From positions 2,108,001 through 2,172,000 of the forward strand of contig CP036296.1 of the NCBI GenBank assembly GCA_007751255.1: a DNA stretch of 64,000 nt, given 5' to 3'. Within the stretch, counting starts at the first letter, position 1. Each line of letters starts with the position of its first letter. Made by a program: the position numbers and the translations under genes. A model generated the notes under the pieces. It made no database searches, had not been told where the DNA came from, and saw only the letters and a program-made list of their open reading frames with translations. This DNA comes from Engelhardtia mirabilis. GTDB taxonomy: Bacteria; Planctomycetota; UBA1135; GCA-002686595. This document shows, piece by piece, positions 17,140 through 28,974 of this stretch.

Positions 17140-19751
17140 TGGGGCTGTCCCTGACCGTCGCCCGCGGCAGCCTGCGCCGCCGACCGGGGCGCGCGATCTT
17201 CTCGGTGCTCGGCGTCGCCATGGGCATCGCCACCGTGGTCGCGATCTTCACCGTCGACTTCAACACGATCGCCCACAGCCAGCGGCCCCAGGGCGACGCG
17301 GGCTGGAAGGCCGACCTCGAGGTCCAGGCCCGGGCGGGCGTCGACGATGCCGGCACGCGCCTGGCGACCATGCCCGGCGTGCGCGGCTCGACGGCGGTGT
17401 TGCGCGCCGAGGGGCGCCTGGTCACCGCGGACGACCTGGCCGATGGCCAATGGCGCGGCGCGGCCGTGCAAGTCTTGGCCGTCGAGTCCGCGACGGCGGC
17501 GGCCATGGGCGTCTATCGCCTGGAGACCGGCGAGGGGCTGCCCCTCGACCCGGAGGCCCGCGGGATGCTGCTCGGGCGGCGCGCCGCCGAGCGCGCCGGG
17601 CTGGCCCCCGGCGACCAGGTCTTCCTCTCACGACCGCCGCGGGCGCCCAAGAAGGTCTGCATCGAGGGTCAGGTGATCGAGCGCCAGGCCGAGGGCCCGG
17701 CGCCGCGGCCGATGCGCTTCACGGTCACCGGCATCCTGGCCTACGAGCAGCTCGGTCGGACCGCCAACGGCGACGTGGCCGTGATCGACCTGGTCAACGG
17801 CCAGAACGTGTTCGAAGGCGTGTTCGTCCAACCGTCCTTCTGGATCGCGCGGGATCCCGAGGTCGACCTCGAACGCCTGCAACAGGGCCTGGGCGAGGAC
17901 TTCGCCTACGACCTGCGCCAGGGAGCCGCGGTGGGGCAGGCGGCCGACGAGCGCGCCTTCCGCAACGGCGTGCGCCTCTCCGGGCTGATGGCCCTGGCCC
18001 TGGGTCTGTTCGTCATCTTCCACACCCTCTCTATGTCCCTGGTCGAGCGCCTCAAGGAGGTCGCGACCCTGCACGCCCTCGGCACGTCGCGGGCGCGCAT
18101 CGGTCGGGCGTTCTTCCTCGAGGCGCTGTTGATCGCGGGCTTTGCCGGGGCTCTGGGGCTGTTCGGTGGACTGCTCCTCGCGCGGGAAATGCTCGAGCAC
18201 GGGATCACGTCCCTGGGCATCACCCACACCGTGGCCGGCCAGTTCATCGTGCCCTGGACCCAGGTCCTGCCCCTGGTGGCCCTGGGGGTCGCGATGGCGC
18301 TGTTGGGCTCGGTGTTCCCGCTCCTGCGGGCCGGGCGCGCGGACACGGTCACCGCCCTACGCGGTGAAGAGAGCGGCACGGGCCACGGGGTGGCGCGCGG
18401 CTTCCACCTGTTCGCGGCGCTGCTGCTGGTGGGCGTGTTGCCGATCACCTTCCTGTCGGTCGTCGACCTCGTGGGGGAGAGCAGCCGCGAGCTGGTCGGC
18501 GTAATCCTGTTGGGCGTGGGGGTGTTGGCGCTCCTGGTCGGCACGCCGCTGGTGGTGCCGTCGCTGATGGGGCGCATCTCGCGCTGGGTGGCGGAGCCCT
18601 TCCGGCGCGCCGCGCCCTTCGCGGGCCTCTTGGCCGGGCGCGCCATCGAGCGCGGACCGACGCGCGTCGCGGCCTCGGTCGCCGCGGTGGCCCTCGTCAC
18701 GGCGGCCTTCGTCGGCCTGCGCGGCATGACCCACAGCCTGTACCTGGAGACCGACGTCTGGGCCACCGAAGCCGCGGTCGACAAGGTCTGGGTCTCCGGC
18801 CTGCCCGGCGGGACGTCCTGGCGCAAGGTCGCGAGCGAGCTCGAGCAGTACCTGGGCGTCGTCGGCGTGGAGGTCGGGACCCACCGGCTCAGCGCGCCCT
18901 TCCGGATCCTCGGCGTCGATCCCGAGCAGGTCCGCCGCTACGGGCCCCTGGCCAAGGACAGCTCCCTGGTCGCGGCCCTGGGCGAGGCGCGCGGCATGAT
19001 CGTCAGCCGCCGCCTGGCCAAGCAGCGCGGGCTCGAGGTCGGCGACCAGGTACCGGTCGCGACCCCCGACAGTGGGGTGGTGACCTTCGACGTGATCGCG
19101 GTCACGGATGCCTACGGCTACCACCCCGATCCCCACGAGCGCGCCTACGGCCTGATCGCCAATCGGCACGTGGAGCGCTACTTTTGCGTGGACACGGAGG
19201 TTGCCGATCGCATCGCGGTGCGGCTCGAGGCGGGAACCGACCCCCTGGTGGTCGAGACGGCCCTGGCAGGCTTCATGGCGGACGGGCGCGAGCTCGGGTT
19301 CCGCTCGGGGCGTGAGATCCGCGCGGTGGAGCTGGCCGACATCAACCGGGACTTCCTGGTCTTCGACGTGATCCTGCTCCTGACGGCGGTGCTCGCGGGG
19401 CTGGGCGTGCTCAACGGTCAACTGCTGGCGGCGACGGAGCGGGCCAAGGAGCTGGGCGTGCTGCGTGCCCTGGGCGCCAGCGCCGGACAGATCGCGGGCT
19501 CGGTGATGCTCGAGTCGACCGTGATCGGCGCGGTTGGCGGCGTGCTCGGGACGGTCCTCGGCAGCGGCCTGGTGCCGGTCATCGTCCGTGCCCTGCGCGT
19601 GCTGTCGGGCCTCGACCTGCCCCAGGCGGGGCCGGGCCTGGCGGTCCTGGCGGCACCGGTCGCTGCACTCTTGGTGACCTGGTTGGCCGCGCTCTACCCC
19701 ATCTGGCGCATGGGTCGCATGGACCCGGTCGAGGCGGTTCGCACCGGCTGA
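17139..19751 (+). CDS. FtsX-fold ABC transporter permease
   Basis: This 870-residue permease has an N-terminal membrane segment (IFSVLGVAMGIATVVAIF), a large periplasmic domain, a three-helix FtsX block around residues 280-400 (LALGLFVIFHTLSMSLVERL), then further helices, a second periplasmic domain and a final three-helix FtsX block (VILLLTAVLAGLGVLNGQLL). Two FtsX blocks in one chain is the layout of large LolCE/YbbP-like permeases. The ATG overlaps the stop of the ATPase gene (TGATG), so the two are translationally coupled. The substrate is unknown; no membrane-fusion protein is next door. Confidence 0.9.
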   Translation: MGLSLTVARGSLRRRPGRAIFSVLGVAMGIATVVAIFTVDFNTIAHSQRPQGDAGWKADLEVQARAGVDDAGTRLATMPGVRGSTAVLRAEGRLVTADDLADGQWRGAAVQVLAVESATAAAMGVYRLETGEGLPLDPEARGMLLGRRAAERAGLAPGDQVFLSRPPRAPKKVCIEGQVIERQAEGPAPRPMRFTVTGILAYEQLGRTANGDVAVIDLVNGQNVFEGVFVQPSFWIARDPEVDLERLQQGLGEDFAYDLRQGAAVGQAADERAFRNGVRLSGLMALALGLFVIFHTLSMSLVERLKEVATLHALGTSRARIGRAFFLEALLIAGFAGALGLFGGLLLAREMLEHGITSLGITHTVAGQFIVPWTQVLPLVALGVAMALLGSVFPLLRAGRADTVTALRGEESGTGHGVARGFHLFAALLLVGVLPITFLSVVDLVGESSRELVGVILLGVGVLALLVGTPLVVPSLMGRISRWVAEPFRRAAPFAGLLAGRAIERGPTRVAASVAAVALVTAAFVGLRGMTHSLYLETDVWATEAAVDKVWVSGLPGGTSWRKVASELEQYLGVVGVEVGTHRLSAPFRILGVDPEQVRRYGPLAKDSSLVAALGEARGMIVSRRLAKQRGLEVGDQVPVATPDSGVVTFDVIAVTDAYGYHPDPHERAYGLIANRHVERYFCVDTEVADRIAVRLEAGTDPLVVETALAGFMADGRELGFRSGREIRAVELADINRDFLVFDVILLLTAVLAGLGVLNGQLLAATERAKELGVLRALGASAGQIAGSVMLESTVIGAVGGVLGTVLGSGLVPVIVRALRVLSGLDLPQAGPGLAVLAAPVAALLVTWLAALYPIWRMGRMDPVEAVRTG

Positions 19752-19806
19752 CCGTCGGGCGCGGGTGAAGGCCTGCGCTCGCGGACGGATTAGGTCCTGA
19801 AAGGCG

Positions 19807-19836
19807 TTGACCCCCCCGGCGGGCCCTGTTTAGAGT
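19807..19836 (+). promoter_or_regulatory. sigma-70-type promoter of tRNA-Asp
   Basis: TTGACC at 19807-19812 and TAGAGT at 19831-19836 are separated by 18 bases, 15 bases before the tRNA. This fits a vegetative promoter well. Confidence 0.6.
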
Positions 19837-19851
19837 CCTCGCCCCAACGGT

Positions 19852-19928
19852 GGGGGCGTAGCTCAATTGGTTAGAGTGCCGGCCTGTCACGCCGGAGGTT
19901 GCGGGTTCAAGTCCCGTCGCCCTCGCCA
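19852..19928 (+). tRNA. tRNA-Asp (anticodon GTC)
   Basis: A full cloverleaf is visible. The acceptor GGGGGCG pairs with CGCCCTC using one G-U pair. The anticodon stem GGCCT/CGCC-type arm holds GTC, and the T-arm is GCGGG-TTCAAGT-CCCGT. Discriminator G and an encoded CCA end the gene at 19928. Confidence 0.95.
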
Positions 19929-20104
19929 CCGTTTCCCCTCCTCGCCCGCGCCCGCCTGGTGCGCACGACTGGGGGAGCACGCCGCGATTCGTCGAGCGCT
20001 GCCTACACGGCGCTCCGAAGTGCCTGCCTGAACGGCGCTCCGAAGTGGCGGCGAAGAGGAGCTGCCATCAGGTTGTGAGGTGGCGCCCCTGGGACGGGTG
20101 CTGT

Positions 20105-20168
20105 GCTGATTGGCGCCGTGGCTGATTGGCGCCGTGGCTGATCGGCGCCGTGGCTGATCGGCGCGCTG
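20105..20168 (+). repeat. tandem array, 4 x 16 bp
   Basis: The unit is GCTGATTGGCGCCGTG (units 1 and 2), with T to C in units 3 and 4 and a diverged end in unit 4. Each contains the palindrome GGCGCC. Confidence 0.85.
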
Positions 20169-20318
20169 ATGATGAGCGCCCGCCGGTCGGCGCCCCGCCC
20201 CGAGCCGCCCGAGATCGAGCGGCCTCCGGGGGTCCGAGGAGAGGGTGGATCGGAATCGGCGAAGGTCTGTACCCGCCGGCGCGCCGATTGGAACATGGTG
20301 CACCCGGACGGCGACGTC

Positions 20319-20414
20319 TTCGAAGGGCTCTGTTTTCGAAGGGCACTGTCTTCGAAGGGCACTGTCTTCGAAAGGCGCCGTCTTCGAAAGGCGCCGTCTT
20401 CGGAGTGCAATGCG
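20319..20414 (+). repeat. tandem array, 5-6 x 16 bp
   Basis: The unit is TTCGAAGGGCACTGTC with variants TTCGAAGGGCTCTGTT and TTCGAAAGGCGCCGTC. Five clear units run from 20319 to 20398, and a decayed sixth ends at 20414. Each contains the palindrome TTCGAA. The period equals that of the array 150 bases upstream. Confidence 0.85.
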
Positions 20415-20513
20415 CTCGAGCGAAGCCGGGTCTCGAGCCTCCCGCGTCCCGGTACTCTTCTGCGTCCCGTCTTTGCGCCCTCTTCGGTCCATCCCACGCC
20501 AAACTCTGCTGCC

Positions 20514-21725
20514 TTGAGCCTTCCTCCGCCCACCTACGTCGACGACAAGCGGTCGTTCAATGCCCTGCTCGATCGTCTCGACGACGTCGACGAGCTCGCG
20601 GTCGATACGGAGGCGGACTCGTTCTTCAAGCACCGCGAGCGTGTATGCCTGATCCAGATCACCGCGGACGGCGAGGACTTCATCGTCGATCCCCTGGTGG
20701 GTCTCGATATCGAGCCGCTGGGCGAGGTCTTCGCGGATCCGCGCCGGGTCAAGATCTTCCACGACAGCGAGTTCGACGTGCTGCTGCTCAAGCGGCACCA
20801 CGGCTTCGAGTTCGCGGAGCTGTTCGACACGCGCGTGGCCCTGGCCGCCATGGGCTACGAGTCCCTGGGCCTGGCCGCAGCGCTGCTGGACCAGTTCGGG
20901 GTCAAGCTCGACAAGACACAGCAGCTTTCGGACTGGGGACGGCGGCCCCTGACGGATAAGCAGATCGGCTACGCGCGGCTCGACACGCACTACCTGATCG
21001 AGCTGCGCGAGCGACTCGAGGTCATGCTCGACGAGGTCGGTCGGCGCCACGTGATGGAGGCCGAGTGTGACCGCCTGGAGCGTCTCGAGCCGGTGGACCG
21101 CCCCTTCGAGCCCGACGAGTACGTGCGCCTGAAGGGCGCGCGGACCCTGGATCGAAGCCAACAGGCGGTGTTGCGCGCGCTGTTCATCGCGCGCGAGCGC
21201 ATGGCGCAGGAGCGCAACGTGCCGCCCTTCAAGGTCCTGGCCCACGGCGGGCTGGTCGACCTGGCTCGGGCCTGCCCGAAGGATGCCGAGGGCATCTCGC
21301 GCGCCGCCAAGATCAACTCCAGCGCCGCGAACCGCCTCGCCAAGCCGCTCCTGGCGGCGATCCGCGAGGGCCTGGACGCCGGACCCATCGACTCGATGCC
21401 CCAGTTGCCGCCCAAGGACGGGACCCTGGGCTTCGACGAGTTCGACCACGAGCTCCACGACCGCCTGAAGACCCTGCGCAAGAAGCTCGCGGAGCGGGAC
21501 CGGATGGACCTGTCCCTGGTCTTCAACCGCAAGACCCTGCTGGACCTGGTGCGGTCGGGCGCGCGGGATCGCGAGGCCCTGGCGCGGGTCGAGGACCTGG
21601 CCGCCTGGCAGCTCGAGGACTACGGCGCGGATTTGATCCGGGTTCTGGAGAAGTTCGACCGGGACCGCGCCAGCGGAGCCCTGGACGCCAAGCCTCGCAA
21701 GCGACGGCCCGAGCGGCGGCGCTGA
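20514..21725 (+). CDS. rnd: ribonuclease D
   Basis: This 403-residue 3'-5' exoribonuclease trims tRNA and other RNA ends. The DEDDy active-site residues are visible: LAVDTEADSFF (Asp, Glu), IFHDSEFDVLLL (Asp), and YARLDTHYLIEL (Tyr, Asp). An HRDC domain follows (RSQQAVLRALFIARERMAQE), then a longer C-terminal part with a basic tail (PRKRRPERRR). The true start is uncertain; TTG at 20514 begins just before the conserved region, while the open frame goes back through a tandem repeat to 20169. It lies between two tRNA genes, which may be only chance. Confidence 0.88.
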   Translation: MSLPPPTYVDDKRSFNALLDRLDDVDELAVDTEADSFFKHRERVCLIQITADGEDFIVDPLVGLDIEPLGEVFADPRRVKIFHDSEFDVLLLKRHHGFEFAELFDTRVALAAMGYESLGLAAALLDQFGVKLDKTQQLSDWGRRPLTDKQIGYARLDTHYLIELRERLEVMLDEVGRRHVMEAECDRLERLEPVDRPFEPDEYVRLKGARTLDRSQQAVLRALFIARERMAQERNVPPFKVLAHGGLVDLARACPKDAEGISRAAKINSSAANRLAKPLLAAIREGLDAGPIDSMPQLPPKDGTLGFDEFDHELHDRLKTLRKKLAERDRMDLSLVFNRKTLLDLVRSGARDREALARVEDLAAWQLEDYGADLIRVLEKFDRDRASGALDAKPRKRRPERRR

Positions 21726-21754
21726 GAAACAGCCGCTGGGTTGCGGGCACTGGT

Positions 21755-21905
21755 CGCGGCTGTTGGCGTTCGTACGGTGCCAGGCACAAAACCACCGCCT
21801 AACGGGGCTCCCGCGGCCGCCAACGGCGGCCGCGGGGCCCCGTTAGGCGGTGGTCCTGTGCCTGGCACCGTAGGAACGGGCACCGTACGAACGCCAACAG
21901 CCGCG
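21755..21905. terminator. long near-perfect palindrome between rnd and tRNA-Ala
   Basis: The sequence folds into one long hairpin centred near 21826. The outer arms (26 bases, 21755-21780 and 21880-21905) are perfect. The inner arms pair CCACCGCCTAACGGGGC with its complement, and the loop region pairs GCGGCCG/CGGCCGC. The right arm carries an extra 15 bases that repeat a neighbouring word (CCGTTCCTACGGTGC). It lies between convergent genes like the palindrome at 10559-10701, and both share CGTACGGTG. Confidence 0.7.
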
Positions 21906-21942
21906 ACGCCCGGGTCGGGCATCGCGGCTGCTGTTGATCGGG

Positions 21943-22018
21943 TGGTGGAGACGATGGGACTCGAACCCACGACCTCTGCGTTGCGAACGCAGCGCTCTAC
22001 CAGCTGAGCTACGTCCCC
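21943..22018 (-). tRNA. tRNA-Ala (anticodon CGC)
   Basis: On the minus strand the acceptor GGGGACG pairs with CGTCTCC (one G-U). The D-arm is of the AGCTCAGCTGGT type, the anticodon loop TTCGCAA gives CGC for codon GCG, and the T-arm GTGGG-TTCGAGT-CCCAT is regular. An encoded CCA ends the gene. Confidence 0.95.
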
Positions 22019-22290
22019 GAACGCGGGGGAGTCTAGCGCCGCGCCTGGGGCGAGGGAAGGCCTTGTGAGGGCCTGGCGTTCACGCGGGCCCTGTCCCACT
22101 GCTGCCCCAGGCGGCTGAATCCGGTGGGCCGTGTCACTAGACTGGCTGCCCTCGAAGTCGGGTACCGCCCCGCGCCTCCGGCGCCCGACAGTCCCTTCCG
22201 AGACCCCCGGAGCGCCCCCCGCGCGGGCGCCACGCCCCGCGCGAGCAGCTCCTGCGAGCCGCTTTCCTGCACCGCCCATCGCACCGTCCA

Positions 22291-24975
<2,685 letters not shown>

Positions 24976-25029
24976 GCGCACTGGCCGACCGAGCGAGTCG
25001 GCCGAACCACCCGCCAAGGAGCCCCAGAC

Positions 25030-25830
25030 TTGCCCAAGTTCGCCGAACTCGACTGGTACGAGACCCCGCGTTGGTACGACGCGATCTTCGACACCGACAC
25101 GCCCCAGGAAGTCGACTTCCTGGAGCAGGTCTTCGCCAAGCACGGCACCTGTGATCCGGGGCGACGCAAGCCCAAGGTGCTCGAGCCCGCCTGCGGCAGC
25201 GGTCGTCTGATGGTCGAGATGGGCAAGCGCGGCTGGTCGGTGGCGGGGTTCGATCTGTCGAAGCCGATGCTCGACTACGCCCGCGATCGGCTGCGCGCCA
25301 ACGGCCTGCGGGGCAAGCTCGCGGTCGGGGCCCTGGAGGGCTTCGACCTGGGCACCGGCTTCCACCTGGCGCACTGCCTGGTTTGCACCTTCCAGTACGT
25401 GGCCTCGGAAGAGGGCGCGCGCAGCCACCTGCGCGACGTGGCCAAGGCCCTGGCCCCCGGCGGCGTCTACGTGCTCGGCTTCCACCTTTCGGACTACACC
25501 GACGAGCGGGTGGCACGCGAGCGCTGGACCGCGAAGGCCGAGGGCAAGGACGTGATCTGCACGATCCAGGGTTGGCCCGCCGACAAGCGCACGCGGACCG
25601 AGCAGGTCCGCTCGCGCCTGCGGGTGGTTGCGGGCGACGGATCCGAGCAGCGCTCCGAGACCAACTGGACCTTCCGCAGCTACGACGCGCGTCAAGTTCG
25701 GAAGATGCTGAAGGGCGTCCCCGAACTTGAACATGTCGCGACCTACGACTTCTGCTACGACATCGACAGCCCCCGGGAGCTGAACGACGAACAACTCGAC
25801 GTGGTGCTGATCCTACGCAAGCGCGTCTGA
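25030..25830 (+). CDS. class I SAM-dependent methyltransferase
   Basis: The 266-residue protein has the SAM-binding motif VLEPACGSGRLMVEM, an acidic residue in VAGFDLSKPM, and later strands FHLAHCLVCTFQYV and LAPGGVYVLGFH of the Rossmann fold. The substrate is unknown. The start is TTG with AAGGAG 8 bases before it. It may be transcribed with aconitase, although that gives no clue to its substrate. Confidence 0.82.
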   Translation: MPKFAELDWYETPRWYDAIFDTDTPQEVDFLEQVFAKHGTCDPGRRKPKVLEPACGSGRLMVEMGKRGWSVAGFDLSKPMLDYARDRLRANGLRGKLAVGALEGFDLGTGFHLAHCLVCTFQYVASEEGARSHLRDVAKALAPGGVYVLGFHLSDYTDERVARERWTAKAEGKDVICTIQGWPADKRTRTEQVRSRLRVVAGDGSEQRSETNWTFRSYDARQVRKMLKGVPELEHVATYDFCYDIDSPRELNDEQLDVVLILRKRV

Positions 25831-26103
25831 GCCTTCCGGGTTCGCACGGCTGGCGTCATTTGGCGTCCATCCGGGGGATTCCGGGCCGGATCGAGGTCGG
25901 GCCCTGGTCGAATAGGCCGATCATCCCCGCGTAGCGGGGACCACTGCGGCGCCCGACCGGGCGCCGAGCTTCTGCCCACGGATCCTGCGCCGCGCCTCTC
26001 GTTTGCGGCGCCATCTCCGGCCGCCCCGCGCGGTGCCTCCCTTGCCGCCCTCCGGCGGCTACCCAACTGCCGCCCGCGACTCGGTCGCCGGGCGGAACCG
26101 ACC

Positions 26104-27321
26104 ATGAGCGACCAAATACCGGACGTCTTCCCGCCCGAAGGTCTCGGGGGTGGTGATCCGCCCCGCAGGGGGCCCAGGCCCACTTCCGGCGGGGGCGGCG
26201 GCCCTCGCAATCCCGGGGTCAAGCTGCCGATCCGCGCGGTCGTCGCCCTCGCACTGCTGTTCATGCTGTTCACGGTCGGCGGAGCGATGGCGATCAGCGG
26301 TCGCCTGGGCTTCACCACGATCGACCCCGAAGAGGTCGCGGTGAAGGTCAACTACCTCACCGGCAAGACCACGGTCATCAACCAGCCCGGCTATCAGATC
26401 TTCCTGCCCTTCGCGGAGGAGATCTTCAAGCTGGACCGGACCTTCCAGAGCTTCGAGATGCGCGGCAACGAGTTCGTCGGGCAGTCGGTGGTGCCCAAGC
26501 TCACCGTGCGCGCCAACGACGGCTCGAACTTCCGCTTCGAGTTCCTCTCGATCCAGTACGCCCTGGTGCCCTCGGCGGCCGCTGTCGTCCTGGCCGAGAG
26601 CGGGCCCGGCGACGGCTTCAAGGCCGAGTGGATCAAGGCCCACGCGCGCTCGATCCTGCGCGACGAGTTCGGGCGCTACACGGCCGAGGAGATCGCCGAC
26701 CCGGCCAAGCTCCAGACGGCCTTTGCCGCGGGCAAGCGGCGCCTGGACCTCGCGGTCCAACCCTTCGGCCTGCGCGTGATCGAGATCCCCCAGAGTCGCC
26801 CGAACTTCGACGACGAGTACGAGCAGGCGATCGAGGAACGCAAGGTCACCGACCAGGACGTGGAACGACTGGTCGCCATGGAGGACCAATTGCTCCAGGA
26901 GCGCGAGCAGCAATTGGCCCAGGTCGAGCGCGAGAAGTCGATCGAGATGGAGTCCCTGAAAGGCGACCTCGAGAAGGCGCGCCTGGGCGCCGAGCGTGAC
27001 GCGATCCAACAGAAGAAGTCGGCCGACGCCTACGCTCTGGAGCGGGTCGCCGACGGTCAGGCCGAGCGCGCGCAGCTCTTGGCCAAGTCCCGCGGATTGA
27101 CCGAGCGCTACACCAAGGAGGCGGAGGGCGTCGAAGCCCGGGCCACCGCCCTGGCGGAGCGCGGCGAGGTCGTCGTCCGCGAAGCGATCATCGACAAGCT
27201 GCGTCAGATCCGCTTCACCTTCGTGCCCTACAGCCGCGATCCGGCACCCCAGCGCCTCGAGCACTCGGGGGACGCGGGCGGATCCGATGCGTCCCGCAAG
27301 TCGTCCGTGGAGGGCAACTGA
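26104..27321 (+). CDS. SPFH/band-7 membrane protein
   Basis: The 405-residue protein has a Gly/Pro-rich N-terminus, one membrane segment (VVALALLFMLFTVGGAMAI) and an SPFH (prohibitin/HflK-like) domain from about residue 70 (GFTTIDPEEVAVKVN, PGYQIFLPFAEEIFKLD). A long coiled coil follows (REQQLAQVEREKSIEMESLK). Such proteins form ring-shaped cages in the membrane and often regulate proteases or lipid domains. A second SPFH gene starts one base after its stop, suggesting a hetero-oligomer as in HflK/HflC or prohibitin 1/2. Confidence 0.88.
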   Translation: MSDQIPDVFPPEGLGGGDPPRRGPRPTSGGGGGPRNPGVKLPIRAVVALALLFMLFTVGGAMAISGRLGFTTIDPEEVAVKVNYLTGKTTVINQPGYQIFLPFAEEIFKLDRTFQSFEMRGNEFVGQSVVPKLTVRANDGSNFRFEFLSIQYALVPSAAAVVLAESGPGDGFKAEWIKAHARSILRDEFGRYTAEEIADPAKLQTAFAAGKRRLDLAVQPFGLRVIEIPQSRPNFDDEYEQAIEERKVTDQDVERLVAMEDQLLQEREQQLAQVEREKSIEMESLKGDLEKARLGAERDAIQQKKSADAYALERVADGQAERAQLLAKSRGLTERYTKEAEGVEARATALAERGEVVVREAIIDKLRQIRFTFVPYSRDPAPQRLEHSGDAGGSDASRKSSVEGN

Positions 27322-27322
27322 C

Positions 27323-28402
27323 ATGAAGAACATCAAGACGATCGCGATCCTGGCCGCCCTCTTGGCCTTCCTGGGCGTCGTGGGCAGCGGGATGCTGCTC
27401 GAGCGCATCGGCCCGGCGACCATCGGCGTGAAGCAGAATCTGCTCGGCGGTGGAATCGTCCAGAAGGCGTACGGCATGGGCTACCACGTCGGAATCATCG
27501 GCGTGCACCGCTGGCACCGCCTCGACGGGCGCGTGCACTTCCTGAACTTCACCCAGGAGTCGGCGTCCAAGCGCACTCGCAACGGCAACGTCGAGTTCGC
27601 CAGCGCCCTCGACATCCGTACCAGTGACAACAACACGGCCTCGCTCGACGTGACCGTGCTGTACGAGATCATCGATGAGCAGGCTTGGATGCTGGTCAAC
27701 GAGGGCCTGACCCTGGCCTACCAGGACCGGGTCCGCCAGGCGGTCGAGGGTCTCTTGCGCGAGGAGCTCTCCAAGCTGAGCCCGGAGGACTTCGTCAACA
27801 CCGACGTGCGCCTGGCCAGGGCGGAGGAGTCCCTGCCGCTCTTGCGCGAGACCCTGCGGCAGTACCACGTCGAGCCCCTCGGGATCCTGATCCGCGCCGT
27901 GCGCTTCCCCCCGGAGTACGAGGAGAAGCTGCAGCTCAAGCAGCTCACGCGCCAGAACTCGATGCTCGCCACGGCGCGCCAGGCACAGGAGCGCCAGCAG
28001 CAGCAGACCCAGTCGATCGAGAAGATCACCGAGGCCATGGAGAAGGAGGCCCGCGGCGAGTGGGACAAGCGTCTCCAGGAGGCCCAGTCGGAGAACCAGG
28101 TGCAGATCGCGCAGATCAAGGCCGAGGCCGAGGTCTATGCGCGCACGACGACCGCCGACGCGGACGCCACCCAGGTGACCTACCTGGCCGAGGGCCAGCT
28201 GGCGGTCGAGCAGGCCGAGGCGCTGCGGGACGAGCTCCGCAACCGGGCGCTGGACACCGTCGGTGGACGCATCCTGCTAGCGCGCCAAGCGGCCGAGAAC
28301 CTCGACGTGCGCGAGGTGACCCTCAACAGCAACGATCCGGCGGTCCCGACGATCATCGACGTCGACCAACTGGTTCGTCTGTTGGTGGGATCCGGCAACT
28401 GA
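27323..28402 (+). CDS. SPFH/band-7 membrane protein, second of pair
   Basis: This 359-residue partner has an N-terminal membrane anchor (IAILAALLAFLGVVGSGMLL), an SPFH domain (GPATIGVKQNLLGGGIVQKA through VTVLYEIIDEQAWMLVNEG) and a long coiled coil (RQAQERQQQQTQSIEKITEAM). The ATG is 2 bases after the stop of the first SPFH gene. The chain ends in a hydrophobic piece (IIDVDQLVRLLVGSGN). The arrangement resembles HflK/HflC but the proteins are diverged enough that I give no symbol. No FtsH gene is next to it. Confidence 0.88.
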   Translation: MKNIKTIAILAALLAFLGVVGSGMLLERIGPATIGVKQNLLGGGIVQKAYGMGYHVGIIGVHRWHRLDGRVHFLNFTQESASKRTRNGNVEFASALDIRTSDNNTASLDVTVLYEIIDEQAWMLVNEGLTLAYQDRVRQAVEGLLREELSKLSPEDFVNTDVRLARAEESLPLLRETLRQYHVEPLGILIRAVRFPPEYEEKLQLKQLTRQNSMLATARQAQERQQQQTQSIEKITEAMEKEARGEWDKRLQEAQSENQVQIAQIKAEAEVYARTTTADADATQVTYLAEGQLAVEQAEALRDELRNRALDTVGGRILLARQAAENLDVREVTLNSNDPAVPTIIDVDQLVRLLVGSGN

Positions 28403-28730
28403 GGTCTGGGCTCAATCGTTCGGCGGCCAGGCTCGGGAAGAACTCGAGCAGGGCCGCCGAACTCCGTTGCCGGAGCGCGCCGGGGCCACGGGCCGGCATC
28501 GATCGAGGTGACTGCAGACGGCCGCTCGAGTTCCGGTTCCTCGCGCGGAGCTCCTGTGCGCGGCCCGTTGTTTCACGGCCCGTCGCGACACGGCCCGTCG
28601 CGACTCGCGATCCGCGCTTCGCCAGCGCGCCGTCGCCAGGACGTCCGTGCAAGGTCCGAGAAGTGCGATAGGATCGATCGGCAGTCGCTGGGGCGAGCCC
28701 CCCGTCCATTCCCATCGATCCGAGCGAACC
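28403..28730. other. intergenic region, little content
   Basis: A short direct repeat of CACGGCCCGTCGCGAC-like words lies near 28570-28610. TAGGAT at 28671-28676 could be the -10 box of the next small gene. No gene is seen. Confidence 0.45.
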
Positions 28731-28940
28731 ATGAACCTGATCCGCGGACTGATCTCGATCCTCATCCTGTCGATCCTCGTCCTGAGTGGCTTCGGCATCG
28801 CTTGGTGGGGGAATCCGCCGGCAGCGATTGCGGCCTACGCCGTGGGCGGCAAGGTCATCCTGGGCGTGCTGATCGCGCTCGGAGTCATGGGGCTGGTCGT
28901 GCTCTGGCTTCCGCAGCGCGAGCCCGGCCTCAGTACCTGA
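28731..28940 (+). CDS. small two-helix membrane protein
   Basis: This 69-residue protein is almost wholly two hydrophobic helices (LISILILSILVLSGFGIAWW and VILGVLIALGVMGLVVLWL) joined by a short Gly/Ala loop. I do not recognise it. It lies after the SPFH pair on the same strand, but 328 bases away with a possible promoter of its own, so a link is uncertain. Confidence 0.55.
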   Translation: MNLIRGLISILILSILVLSGFGIAWWGNPPAAIAAYAVGGKVILGVLIALGVMGLVVLWLPQREPGLST

Positions 28941-28974
28941 TCGGGCACAGCCAGCGGACCCGATCGAGCACGGC

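Larger units (their letters stand above)
19929..20513. other. intergenic region with two 16-bp-period tandem arrays
   Basis: No gene is recognised. The region holds a short direct repeat of CGGCGCTCCGAAGTG (about 20010 and 20034), a four-copy array at 20105-20168 and a five-copy array at 20319-20398. The open frame of RNase D continues upstream through the second array, but that part looks non-conserved. Confidence 0.6.

Noticed and set aside
20319..20414. possible CRISPR array
   Set aside because: Units are directly joined with no spacers, are only 16 bases and no cas genes are present.
25920..25967. two short hairpins (CCCCGC/GCGGGG and GGCGCCC/GGGCGCC) as a riboswitch before the SPFH genes
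   Set aside because: They are simple GC hairpins of the sort expected in this composition and fit no riboswitch I know.
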